Origin: Lichenicola cladoniae
GTDB taxonomy: Bacteria; Pseudomonadota; Alphaproteobacteria; Acetobacterales; Acetobacteraceae
Length of the DNA: 64,000 nt
NCBI RefSeq assembly: GCF_013201075.1
Contig: NZ_CP053708.1
Span: 2,423,501-2,487,500, forward strand
Reading direction: 5' to 3'
This document shows positions 1-8,410 of the stretch, one piece after another. The translations under genes were made by a program, and so were the position numbers. The notes beneath the pieces are model-generated. The model did no database searches. It was not told the DNA's origin and saw only the letters and a program-made list of their open reading frames with translations. The stretch's first letter is position 1. Every line of letters begins with the position of its first letter.

Positions 1-167
1 TGCGCCCGCACCACCACGTTGACGCTGTCGATCTGGTGCAGTCCCAGCCGCTCGATCACGCGTCGCAAATGGCCCTGGTCGACCGGACCGGCCGGCCGGG
101 GTTGGGCGAACCCCTGCGCTGCCAGAGCAATCCGCCTCGCCTCCGACGAGGAGAGCGTGTCCTTCAG
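1..167 (-). CDS. Winged-helix DNA-binding protein, YcaQ-like, 5' part only
   Basis: Only about the first 55 codons lie in the window; the gene continues past base 1. Read on the minus strand, the frame gives a segment containing [14 protein letters not shown] and, further on, [19 protein letters not shown]. Both match the opening of the YcaQ/DUF1006 winged-helix family, whose E. coli member is a DNA glycosylase acting on interstrand crosslinks. It lies 39 bases downstream of sufA on the same strand and could be the last gene of the suf transcript. The start is a problem. The frame is closed by the TGA that also ends sufA (207-209), and no ATG, GTG or TTG occurs before the conserved N-terminal motif. 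CTG at 167-165 is the best candidate. An ATG at 184-182 is in another frame and reaches a stop within six codons. Family call fairly secure, start not. Confidence 0.6.
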   Translation of the reverse strand, partial: MKDTLSSSEARRIALAAQGFAQPRPAGPVDQGHLRRVIERLGLHQIDSVNVVVRA

Positions 168-206
168 GAAGCGCCCGCCATATCGGCCGAATTCACCGGA
201 AAAGGA

Positions 207-590
207 TCAGATGTGGAAGCTCTCGCCGCAGCCGCAGCGGCCCTTCTCGTTCGGATTGACGAACACGAACCCGGCGGAAAGGTCCTTGACCTCGTAATCC
301 ATGATCGTGCCGATCAGGAACAGCGATGCCTTGCGATCGACCAGCACAGTCTGGCCACGGTCGGTCACCACCTCGTCGCTTGGTCCGGCGGCCGGGACCC
401 AGTTCATGTCATAGGACAGGCCCGAGCAACCCTTGGTCCCGACGCTGATGCGCAGAAGCTCCCCGGCATGCCCGGTTTCATAAAGGTTCTGCAGCCGCTC
501 CGCGGCGCGATCCGACAGGGACATCAATGGCGGCAATGCGCGCCGCTTCGGCGCGGCGGTTGCGGCCTGGTCGATCTGGATGCTGTTCAT
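207..590 (-). CDS. sufA: Fe-S cluster assembly A-type carrier (SufA/IscA family)
   Basis: 127 aa, close to the usual 105-130 for A-type carriers. The three ligand cysteines are visible: Cys55 in GTKGCSGLSY, and Cys119 and Cys121 in the C-terminal GRCGCGESF. A-type proteins receive clusters from the SufBCD scaffold and pass them to apo-targets in the cytoplasm. The first 25 residues (MNSIQIDQAATAAPKRR...) are a non-conserved extension. The gene follows sufT by 18 bases and closes the recognisable suf operon. SufA and ErpA cannot be told apart from sequence alone; position in the suf operon favours SufA. Confidence 0.93.
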   Translation of the reverse strand: MNSIQIDQAATAAPKRRALPPLMSLSDRAAERLQNLYETGHAGELLRISVGTKGCSGLSYDMNWVPAAGPSDEVVTDRGQTVLVDRKASLFLIGTIMDYEVKDLSAGFVFVNPNEKGRCGCGESFHI

Positions 591-608
591 GGCTCTAACC
601 TTTTCCGC

Positions 609-1061
609 TCAGAACATGTTCAGCGACAGGCGAGCGTCGTCGCTCATCCGGCTCGGATCCCACGGCGGATCCCACACGGTCTCGACATCACATGCCGTCA
701 CGCCGGGAATGGTCATGACCGCTTCGCGAACCTGCACCGGGAGTTCCTGCGCGCTCGGACATCCCGGCGCGGTCAGGGTCATCTCGACCTTGATGCGCCC
801 GTCCTCGTGCAGGTCGATCGCATAGATCAGGCCGAGCTCGTAGATGTTCACCGGGATTTCCGGATCATAGACCGTCGCGATTGCGCTGATCACGTCATCC
901 TCGCTCACCGCCCCGGCGACTTCGCCATCCGGCGTCCAGGCCGAGACGACACTCTTCGTCTCGACATCGTCCGCCGGACGCGACGCCAGATTGAAGTTCG
1001 GCAGCTTCCGTTCGACCGACTCGTCCCCGTCAGGGTTCTGGTTGACCATCATGTCCATCAT
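609..1061 (-). CDS. sufT: SUF system maturation protein SufT (MIP18/DUF59 family)
   Basis: 150 aa. The MIP18/DUF59 domain fills the C-terminal two thirds: VYDPEIPVNIYELGLIY, then the LTAPGCPSAQELP segment with the conserved Cys, and a WDPPWDPSRMSDDAR ending typical of SufT. SufT is an auxiliary factor in maturation of Fe-S proteins. The start at 1061 was chosen because this ATG overlaps the sufU stop as ATGA and follows a strong GGAGGAACC ribosome site; the open frame extends to 1118 without a comparable site. Its place between sufU and sufA matches suf operons in alphaproteobacteria. Family assignment is secure; the biochemical role is known only from related bacteria. Confidence 0.92.
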   Translation of the reverse strand: MMDMMVNQNPDGDESVERKLPNFNLASRPADDVETKSVVSAWTPDGEVAGAVSEDDVISAIATVYDPEIPVNIYELGLIYAIDLHEDGRIKVEMTLTAPGCPSAQELPVQVREAVMTIPGVTACDVETVWDPPWDPSRMSDDARLSLNMF

Positions 1062-1528
1062 GGTTCCTCCGCCGACTTGAACGCCGCGCGTAGCGCGGAC
1101 CACGGCAACGTCGCGCACTTCCTGCGTGACCTGTAGTCATGTAGGTCGGAGAACGCGAGAAGCAAACCAAGCTGCTCCCGCCCGTCCGCTCCGACCGCAT
1201 CCGCGCCCTGCTGCATGAGATGATCGAGCCGTCCGTACAGTGCTTCGACCCGAAGCTCGTCCAGGCCCACGACGCTATCCGCCATCAGGTCCGCCGAAGC
1301 CGCGCAGATCGCGCAACCCCTCGTTCGATGCGCGATCTCGGCAACCTGGCGATGGGCGTCGAGCCGCACCGACACGCGCACCTTGTCGCCGCAGAGCGGG
1401 TTGCTGCCGTCACCGGCGCCGTCGGCCGGGTCGAGGTCGCCCGCATGCAGCGGCCGCCTTGCCCGCTCGACGACGAGCTCCTGGTAAAGCGATGCTGCCG
1501 TCCGGAACGAGGTCGCTGCCTCAGACAA
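1058..1528 (-). CDS. sufU: Fe-S assembly sulfurtransferase SufU (IscU/NifU N-terminal fold)
   Basis: 156 aa with the IscU-like fold. NPLCGDKV gives the first Cys and conserved Asp, CAICAAS the second conserved Cys, and RRKCATLPW the third. The 20-odd residues between the GCAIC segment and the last Cys form the longer insert that separates zinc-binding SufU from scaffold IscU. SufU accepts persulfide sulfur from SufS and hands it to SufBCD, replacing SufE. No sufE lies in the operon, which agrees. The start overlaps the end of sufS by 8 bases and the stop overlaps sufT by 4, so translation is probably coupled. IscU-type scaffolding cannot be excluded from sequence alone. Confidence 0.88.
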   Translation of the reverse strand: MSEAATSFRTAASLYQELVVERARRPLHAGDLDPADGAGDGSNPLCGDKVRVSVRLDAHRQVAEIAHRTRGCAICAASADLMADSVVGLDELRVEALYGRLDHLMQQGADAVGADGREQLGLLLAFSDLHDYRSRRKCATLPWSALRAAFKSAEEP

Positions 1529-2780
1529 GGAAGCGCCTCACCCGGTCCAGCGTGTCCGCCAGGACGTCGATCTCGCCCATGGTGGTGTAGATCCCGAAGC
1601 TTGCCCGCGCGGTGCTGCTGACGCCCATCCGGCGCATCAGCGGCTCCGCGCAATGATTTCCGGCCCGCACCGCGATGCCGTTCTGGTCCAGCAACGTCGC
1701 AATGTCATGCGCATGCGCACCCTGCATGGTGAACGAGATAACCCCGCCGCGCTCGGGCGCCTGCCCGATCACCCGGAGACCCTCGATCCCCGCCAGCCGT
1801 GCCAGCGCATGCCGGGTCAGTGCCGCCTCGTGCGCCTGCATGACATCGAGCCCGATCGCTTCGACATAGTCGATCGCCGCACCGAGCCCGATCCCCTCGA
1901 TAATCGCCGGGGTGCCGGCCTCGAACTTGTGCGGCACCTCCGCCCAGGTGGTGTGCTCGAAACTGACCGAGCCGATCATGTCGCCGCCACCCAGGAATGG
2001 CGGCATCGCCTCCAGCAACTCGCGCCGGGCCCAAAGCACGCCGATCCCGGTCGGGCCATACAGCTTGTGGCCGGTGAACAAATAGAAATCGGCGCCGAGT
2101 GCCTGCACGTCGACCGGGCGATGAACCACCGCCTGCGATCCATCCAGCAACAGCTTCGCGCCGGCCGCATGGGTCATCTCGGCGATCCGTGCCGCCGGCG
2201 TGACCGTGCCAAGCACGTTCGACATGTGCGTGACGGCAACCAGCCCGACCTTGCGGTCCGCCAGCAACGCCTCGAACGCCACGAGATCGAGTTCGCCCGC
2301 ATCGGTCACCGGGATCACCCGCAGCTCGATCCCGGACCGGTCACGCAGCATCTGCCAGGGCACGATGTTGGCATGGTGTTCCATTTCCGAAATCACCACC
2401 GCCTGCCCCGGCCGCAATAGCGATCCGTAGCTGTGCGCGACCAGGTTGATCGCGTTGGTGGAGCTTCCGGTGAACACGATCTCTTCGCGGGACGCGGCGT
2501 TCAGCAGCCGTGCCACCTTGTCGCGCGTGCCCTCGTAGGCGTCCGTCGTACGCTCGCTCATCCAGTGCAGGCCACGATGCACGTTCGCATACTGGGTCCG
2601 CATGGCATGCGACATCGCATCGATGACCACGTTCGGCTTCTGTGCCGATGCAGCGCTGTCGAGGAACACGAACGGCTTCCCCCGGATCGTCTCGGACAGG
2701 ATCGGGAAATCCGCACGCAGATAGGAGAGGTCCGGCCCCTCGGCGTGCAAGATCGGGATCGTGCGCGACAGCTCGTTCAT
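1521..2780 (-). CDS. sufS: Cysteine desulfurase SufS (class V aminotransferase fold)
   Basis: 419 aa PLP enzyme that removes sulfur from L-cysteine as an enzyme-bound persulfide. The PLP lysine is Lys239 in TGHKLYGPTG, and the catalytic cysteine is Cys377 in RAGNHCAEPLM, on the short loop typical of group II (SufS/CsdA) desulfurases. EMEHHANIVPW and DGSQAVVH form the cofactor pocket. The start at 2780 is the ATG overlapping the sufD stop (ATGA); the longer open frame upstream only mirrors sufD in another frame. It is the sulfur donor for SufU and the SufBCD scaffold encoded alongside. Confidence 0.95.
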   Translation of the reverse strand: MNELSRTIPILHAEGPDLSYLRADFPILSETIRGKPFVFLDSAASAQKPNVVIDAMSHAMRTQYANVHRGLHWMSERTTDAYEGTRDKVARLLNAASREEIVFTGSSTNAINLVAHSYGSLLRPGQAVVISEMEHHANIVPWQMLRDRSGIELRVIPVTDAGELDLVAFEALLADRKVGLVAVTHMSNVLGTVTPAARIAEMTHAAGAKLLLDGSQAVVHRPVDVQALGADFYLFTGHKLYGPTGIGVLWARRELLEAMPPFLGGGDMIGSVSFEHTTWAEVPHKFEAGTPAIIEGIGLGAAIDYVEAIGLDVMQAHEAALTRHALARLAGIEGLRVIGQAPERGGVISFTMQGAHAHDIATLLDQNGIAVRAGNHCAEPLMRRMGVSSTARASFGIYTTMGEIDVLADTLDRVRRFLV

Positions 2781-4063
2781 GTAATCCTCCCGACCCACCA
2801 GTGCTCGACCGCACGGTCCAGCACGCCACGAACCAGCTCGTCCTCGACCAGTGCCAGCGCATCGTCGAGGAATGCACGCACCAGGATCGACCGCGCTTCC
2901 GTTTCCGGAACGCCACGGCTGCGCATGTAGAAAAGCTGCTCCTCGTCGAGCGCGCCGGCGGTGGCGCCGTGGCTGCACTTCACGTCGTCGGCGTAGATCT
3001 CGAGTTCAGGCTTGCAGTCGATCTCGGCATTCTCCGAGAGCAGCAGCGCCTGGTTCATCTGGTAGCCATCGGTCTTCTGGGCGATCCGGGCGACGAAGAT
3101 CTTGCCCTGGAACACGCCGCGCGAGCGCTCGGTCAGGACGTTCTTGACGGTCTGGCGCGAGATGCAGTCCGGCGCCTCGTGGGAAATGACGCTGGTCAGG
3201 TCGGCCACCTGCTGCCCACCCAGCAGCTGCGCGCCATTCACATGAACCGCACCGTGCGGACCGCTCAGCGTCGCATGCACTTCATGCCGCGCCAGCGAAG
3301 CGCCCAGGGCCAGGTTGAACCCGTCATAGGCGCCCCGTTCGGCCACGGCCGCACGAATGGTCGAGAATGAGAATGCATCCGGTGCATCCTGCTGCAGTCG
3401 GACATGTCGCGCATGGGCGCCGAGCGCCACGCTGAAATCGGAAACGGTCTCGTGCAGGTAAGTGCCTTCGCCCGATGCGATCTCGAACAATGAAAGCGAT
3501 GCGCCCTGCTCGAGCACAATGCGGTGCCGCAGATGGAAGGCGGCCGCTCCGCCCGTGCCGAGTCCGAGCGTCACGATCAGCAGGCGCCCGCCATCGACCC
3601 CGGCAGGGACATGGATCGTCGCCCCGTCCGTGGCCAGCATCGTGTTCAGGGCCACCATCGGATGCCGCAGCGGCTCACCAAGCTCGGGACCCGTGAACAG
3701 CGCGCGCGATGCCGTTGTCAATGCAGTCGACAGGACGCCATTGACGAACACCAGGCGCTTCAAGGCCGCCTCGCCATCGACGTCGAGCCCGGCGTTCGTC
3801 ATCACCGCGCGGAACAACCGCTCGGCCGCCGCGCCGTCGACGGACTGCTGCTCGAATGCAGTGTCCCAGACCGGACGCAGGCTGGTGTAGCGCCACGCCT
3901 CTTCACGCCGGCTGGGGAAGCCATGACGGCGCAGCCAGTTCGCCGCCTCGTCCCGCGCCGAGACATCACCGGCAAGCCGGTCGCGTGTTGCTTCGTAATG
4001 CGCCAGGAACCCGACCGCATTGGCAGCCGGCTCGGCTGACCCCAGGGGCAGGATCGCGTTCAT
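2777..4063 (-). CDS. sufD: Fe-S scaffold subunit SufD
   Basis: 428 aa beta-helical scaffold partner. The C-terminal core carries KCSHGATAGALDEEQLF, in which the Cys and His correspond to the cluster-related pair of E. coli SufD (Cys358/His360), followed by RSRGVPETEA. The N-terminal part has the RREEAWRYTSL segment common to SufD. SufD forms the SufBC2D complex that assembles clusters and helps deliver iron. Start and stop each overlap neighbours (sufC, sufS) by four bases. Low similarity in the middle of the chain is normal for SufD. Confidence 0.93.
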   Translation of the reverse strand: MNAILPLGSAEPAANAVGFLAHYEATRDRLAGDVSARDEAANWLRRHGFPSRREEAWRYTSLRPVWDTAFEQQSVDGAAAERLFRAVMTNAGLDVDGEAALKRLVFVNGVLSTALTTASRALFTGPELGEPLRHPMVALNTMLATDGATIHVPAGVDGGRLLIVTLGLGTGGAAAFHLRHRIVLEQGASLSLFEIASGEGTYLHETVSDFSVALGAHARHVRLQQDAPDAFSFSTIRAAVAERGAYDGFNLALGASLARHEVHATLSGPHGAVHVNGAQLLGGQQVADLTSVISHEAPDCISRQTVKNVLTERSRGVFQGKIFVARIAQKTDGYQMNQALLLSENAEIDCKPELEIYADDVKCSHGATAGALDEEQLFYMRSRGVPETEARSILVRAFLDDALALVEDELVRGVLDRAVEHWWVGRIT

Positions 4064-4826
4064 GCGGCCTCTGCGAGGAAGCCGGCGTAACCCTGCGCCT
4101 CGAGCTGATGGGCGAGCTCGGGTCCGCCGCTGCGGATGATGCGGCCGTTCGCCATCACGTGCACACGATCCGGCACCAGATAGTCCAGCAGGCGCTGGTG
4201 ATGCGTGATGACCAGTGCCGAGAAATCCGGCGCGCGCAGCGCCTTCACGCCCTCGGCCACGATCCGCAACGCATCGATGTCGAGGCCGCTATCGGTCTCG
4301 TCGAGGATCGCGAAGCTGGGCTTCAGCATCGCCATCTGCAGCACCTCGTTGCGCTTCTTCTCGCCGCCGGAAAATCCGACATTGACGTTCCGCTTGAGCA
4401 GGTCCTCGGGCATCGACAGCAGCTTCGCCTGTGCCCGTGCCGCCTTCAGGAACTGCATCGAGTCCAGCTCGGGCTCGCCACGTGCGCGCCTGACCGCATT
4501 GACCGCGGTACGCAGGAAGTTGGCGTTGTTGACGCCCGGGAGCTCGACCGGCGCCTGGAACGCCAGGAACACACCGGCCGCCGCACGCTCCTCCGGCTCC
4601 ATCGCCAGCAGATCCTGCCCGCGAAAGGAGACCGAACCGCCGGTCACGGTGTAATCCTCGCGGCCGGCCAGCACGTACGACAGCGTCGACTTGCCCGAGC
4701 CGTTCGGCCCCATGATCGCGTGGATCTCGCCGGTCGGGATCTCGAGATCGAGGCCGTTCAGGATATGCTTCGGCGTACCCTGGTCGTCGATGGTCGCGGA
4801 CAGGCCTTCGATCTTGACGAACGCAC

Positions 4827-4830
<4 letters not shown>
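4060..4830 (-). CDS. sufC: SUF ATPase subunit SufC
   Basis: 256 aa ABC-type ATPase. Walker A is GPNGSGKST at residues 41-49, the signature is [13 protein letters not shown], Walker B is [14 protein letters not shown], and the switch histidine lies in VITHHQRLL. SufC lacks membrane domains and drives conformational change in the soluble SufBCD scaffold. The start at 4830 gives [10 protein letters not shown] and overlaps the sufB stop as ATGA; the upstream open frame is the complement of sufB coding sequence. Length matches the 245-260 aa norm. Confidence 0.96.
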
Positions 4831-6320
<1,490 letters not shown>

Positions 6321-6327
6321 CAGGGCC

Positions 6328-6807
6328 TCACTCGGCAGCATTCATGGCAGGACCGGATGCAACATCCGGATAGCGTCTCGAAAAATCAGGCATGGACTTG
6401 GCGCAGCAGGACACGTCCATCTGTGCCAGCGTAATATTGGTCAGAGCCGATCGTATGGCGTCGTTGACCGGGTCCCATCGACCTTGGATCGGACAGGTTC
6501 CCTGCGCCTCGCACCCACCGGTCGCGCCATCAACGCATGCGGTCAGCGAGATCGGGCCATCTATCGCGGTGATGACAGACGCGACCGGGATCGACGCCAG
6601 CGGTTTCGCAAGGCGGTATCCGCCACGCGCCCCTCGCTGCGATGCGACCAGCCCGGAGGCGCAGAGCGCTTTCAGCACCTTCGCCACCGTCGGCTCGGGA
6701 ACACCGGTCGAGAGCGCCAACGCAGGTGATGTGGCGACCCCGTCATGATGCGACAGGCGCACCAATACGACGACCGCGTAATCCGTCAGCTTTGACAACC
6801 TCAACAT
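6328..6807 (-). CDS. Rrf2-family SUF operon regulator
   Basis: 159 aa. The N-terminus [18 protein letters not shown] and the recognition-helix segment [19 protein letters not shown] are typical Rrf2 winged-helix. GARGGYRLA forms the wing. Three cysteines follow in [15 protein letters not shown] (spacing C-x7-C-x5-C), the probable Fe-S ligand set that lets IscR-like proteins sense cluster status. A further Cys pair (SCC) lies near the C-terminus. It leads the suf operon, so it probably represses sufBCDSUTA when clusters are plentiful. Start 6807 chosen at the conserved MLRLS; an ATG at 6828 is in frame but precedes the family's usual N-terminus. The name SufR or IscR is not assigned because the subfamily cannot be settled here. 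Confidence 0.9.
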   Translation of the reverse strand: MLRLSKLTDYAVVVLVRLSHHDGVATSPALALSTGVPEPTVAKVLKALCASGLVASQRGARGGYRLAKPLASIPVASVITAIDGPISLTACVDGATGGCEAQGTCPIQGRWDPVNDAIRSALTNITLAQMDVSCCAKSMPDFSRRYPDVASGPAMNAAE

Positions 6808-6862
6808 GGCACCATGACCCGAATTCAACTCATCCAGGACCGGTGTTGTCCTGTATCGAGGA

Positions 6863-6889
6863 GATGAGCCCGATCCATCTCATCGTCAA
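6863..6889 (-). promoter_or_regulatory. Candidate suf promoter/operator: -35-like TTGACG and inverted repeat
   Basis: In the 100 bases before rrf2, the minus strand has TTGACG (6889-6884) running directly into an inverted repeat GATGAG-N10-CTCATC (6884-6863). A repeat placed at a -35 element just upstream of an autoregulated Rrf2 gene is a reasonable operator, but no convincing -10 at 17 bases is visible. It is not a clear match to a known IscR site. Low confidence. Confidence 0.3.
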
Positions 6890-6907
6890 GGAGCAACTGC
6901 CTGTTAT

Positions 6908-8218
6908 TTAACCTGTCTGGCCGCCGAACAGTGCATGCAGCAAGACATACAGCAGCCCTCCGACAAGCGATCCGACCAGCGTGCCGTTGATCCGGACGAA
7001 TTGGAGATCCGGCCCGACCCGCAGCTCCAGCTTCTCGGTGATCGACCGCGTATCCCAGTTTCCGACCACCTGCGCGATAAAACCGGACATCCGGTCACGC
7101 ACCGTCGGCAGCATCTGCGTCGTGATCGCCAGCACGGCCCGGTCGATCCCGGCCCGCACCGCCTGGTCCGTCTCGAGCGCCTGCCCGAGCCGGGCCACGG
7201 CGTCCGACACCAGGCGTCGGACCCAGCTCTCGTCCTGGTCGAGATCGCCCTCGATCACGCCGCGGGTCCGCGCCCATACATCGAGCACCCACAGGCGGAT
7301 GCTCTCATGCGTCACCAGGCCGCGCAGCATCTCGCCGAGATCCCGGCCCCGCTGCGGATCGGTCTCGATCAGGTCGATCTCGTCGCGGATCCAGGCCGTC
7401 ACCGCCTCGCGCAGCTCTGAGTCCCGTGGATCGGTTCGCTCCAGTTCGGTGTTGATGGCGGACAGCACCCGGCTGGCGATCGAGCCGCCGATCGCCCAGC
7501 CCATCAGCCGGCCACCCTGTTCGCGCACCCTGTCCTCGATCAGCTGGTGCAGGTGCGCCTCGCGGCTCTTCAGCAGCAGCCTGATCTGGTCGAGCAGGAA
7601 CGACAGCACCTCCTGATGGCGGTCACCGTCCACCAGTGCCCGCAGCGCACGCGCCACCACCGGCGCCAGCGCGCCGCCGCTCAGCAGTCTCGGCACCAGG
7701 CGCGCGATCAGTTCCTGGGCGCGCCCAGCCTCGAGCCCATCCAGCAGATGCGGCAGGATCTTGGTGGACGCTCCCGAAATGAGGCTCGCCGTGCGCGGGT
7801 CCATCAGCATCCCACGCAGCAGCAGCGGCATGTCCAGCCGGCCCAAGGCGCGCTCGATTTCCGCTTCGGTGAAGACGTGGCTGGCGATGAAGCTCCCGAG
7901 CGCCCGCCCCAACCGTTCCTTCTGGGCCGGCACGATGGCGGTGTGCGGGATCGGCAGCCCGAGCGGATGGCGGAACAAGGCGGTCACCGCGAACCAGTCG
8001 GCCAGACCGCCGACCAGCCCGGCCTTGGCGCTCGCCTGGAGCAGGCCGATCCAGTAGCCATGCCCGAACGCGTAGCTGCCCAGGGTGAAACCCGCCATGA
8101 CCACGAGCAGCCCGGTCGCATGCCGCTTCTGCCGGGCAAGCCCGCGCCTTGCCGCAATATCGGCGTCGCCGGTGATGTTCGGGGAGATTTCCGGAACCGT
8201 GTCCGGCCGTGCAGTCAT
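6908..8218 (-). CDS. DUF445 family membrane protein
   Basis: 436 aa. An N-terminal hydrophobic segment (roughly residues 36-60, GLLVVMAGFTLGSYAFGHGY) is followed by AKAGLVGGLADWFAVTALFRHPLGLPIPHT, the hallmark of the DUF445/YjiN family. A long helical, charged middle region probably lies outside the bilayer, and a second hydrophobic segment ends the protein (GTLVGSLVGGLLYVLLHALF). Function of the family is not established. It sits 100 bases upstream of the suf promoter on the same strand and diverges from the ppc-like gene, so it is likely its own transcription unit. Confidence 0.85.
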   Translation of the reverse strand: MTARPDTVPEISPNITGDADIAARRGLARQKRHATGLLVVMAGFTLGSYAFGHGYWIGLLQASAKAGLVGGLADWFAVTALFRHPLGLPIPHTAIVPAQKERLGRALGSFIASHVFTEAEIERALGRLDMPLLLRGMLMDPRTASLISGASTKILPHLLDGLEAGRAQELIARLVPRLLSGGALAPVVARALRALVDGDRHQEVLSFLLDQIRLLLKSREAHLHQLIEDRVREQGGRLMGWAIGGSIASRVLSAINTELERTDPRDSELREAVTAWIRDEIDLIETDPQRGRDLGEMLRGLVTHESIRLWVLDVWARTRGVIEGDLDQDESWVRRLVSDAVARLGQALETDQAVRAGIDRAVLAITTQMLPTVRDRMSGFIAQVVGNWDTRSITEKLELRVGPDLQFVRINGTLVGSLVGGLLYVLLHALFGGQTG

Positions 8219-8410
8219 GACGTTTCGATATCACCAACCTGCCGTCGTACCCAACCAGGACCTCGTAACACACTTGCCACGACCGCGACCAAGCCGTGCC
8301 GATATTGCCGTTCCGTGTCAGACATGGAACGGTGGAACGGGTCGTCTCACACGGCTATCGCCCTCCCACCCCCCTTCATCAGGCCTGCCGCACGGAGCGT
8401 GACACGCATC

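Noticed and set aside
7547-8410. In-frame open extension of about 290 codons ahead of the PEPC-like gene
   Set aside because: It is antisense to the DUF445 gene, is Gln/Arg-rich like other antisense frames here, and the conserved part begins at the ATG at 8411.
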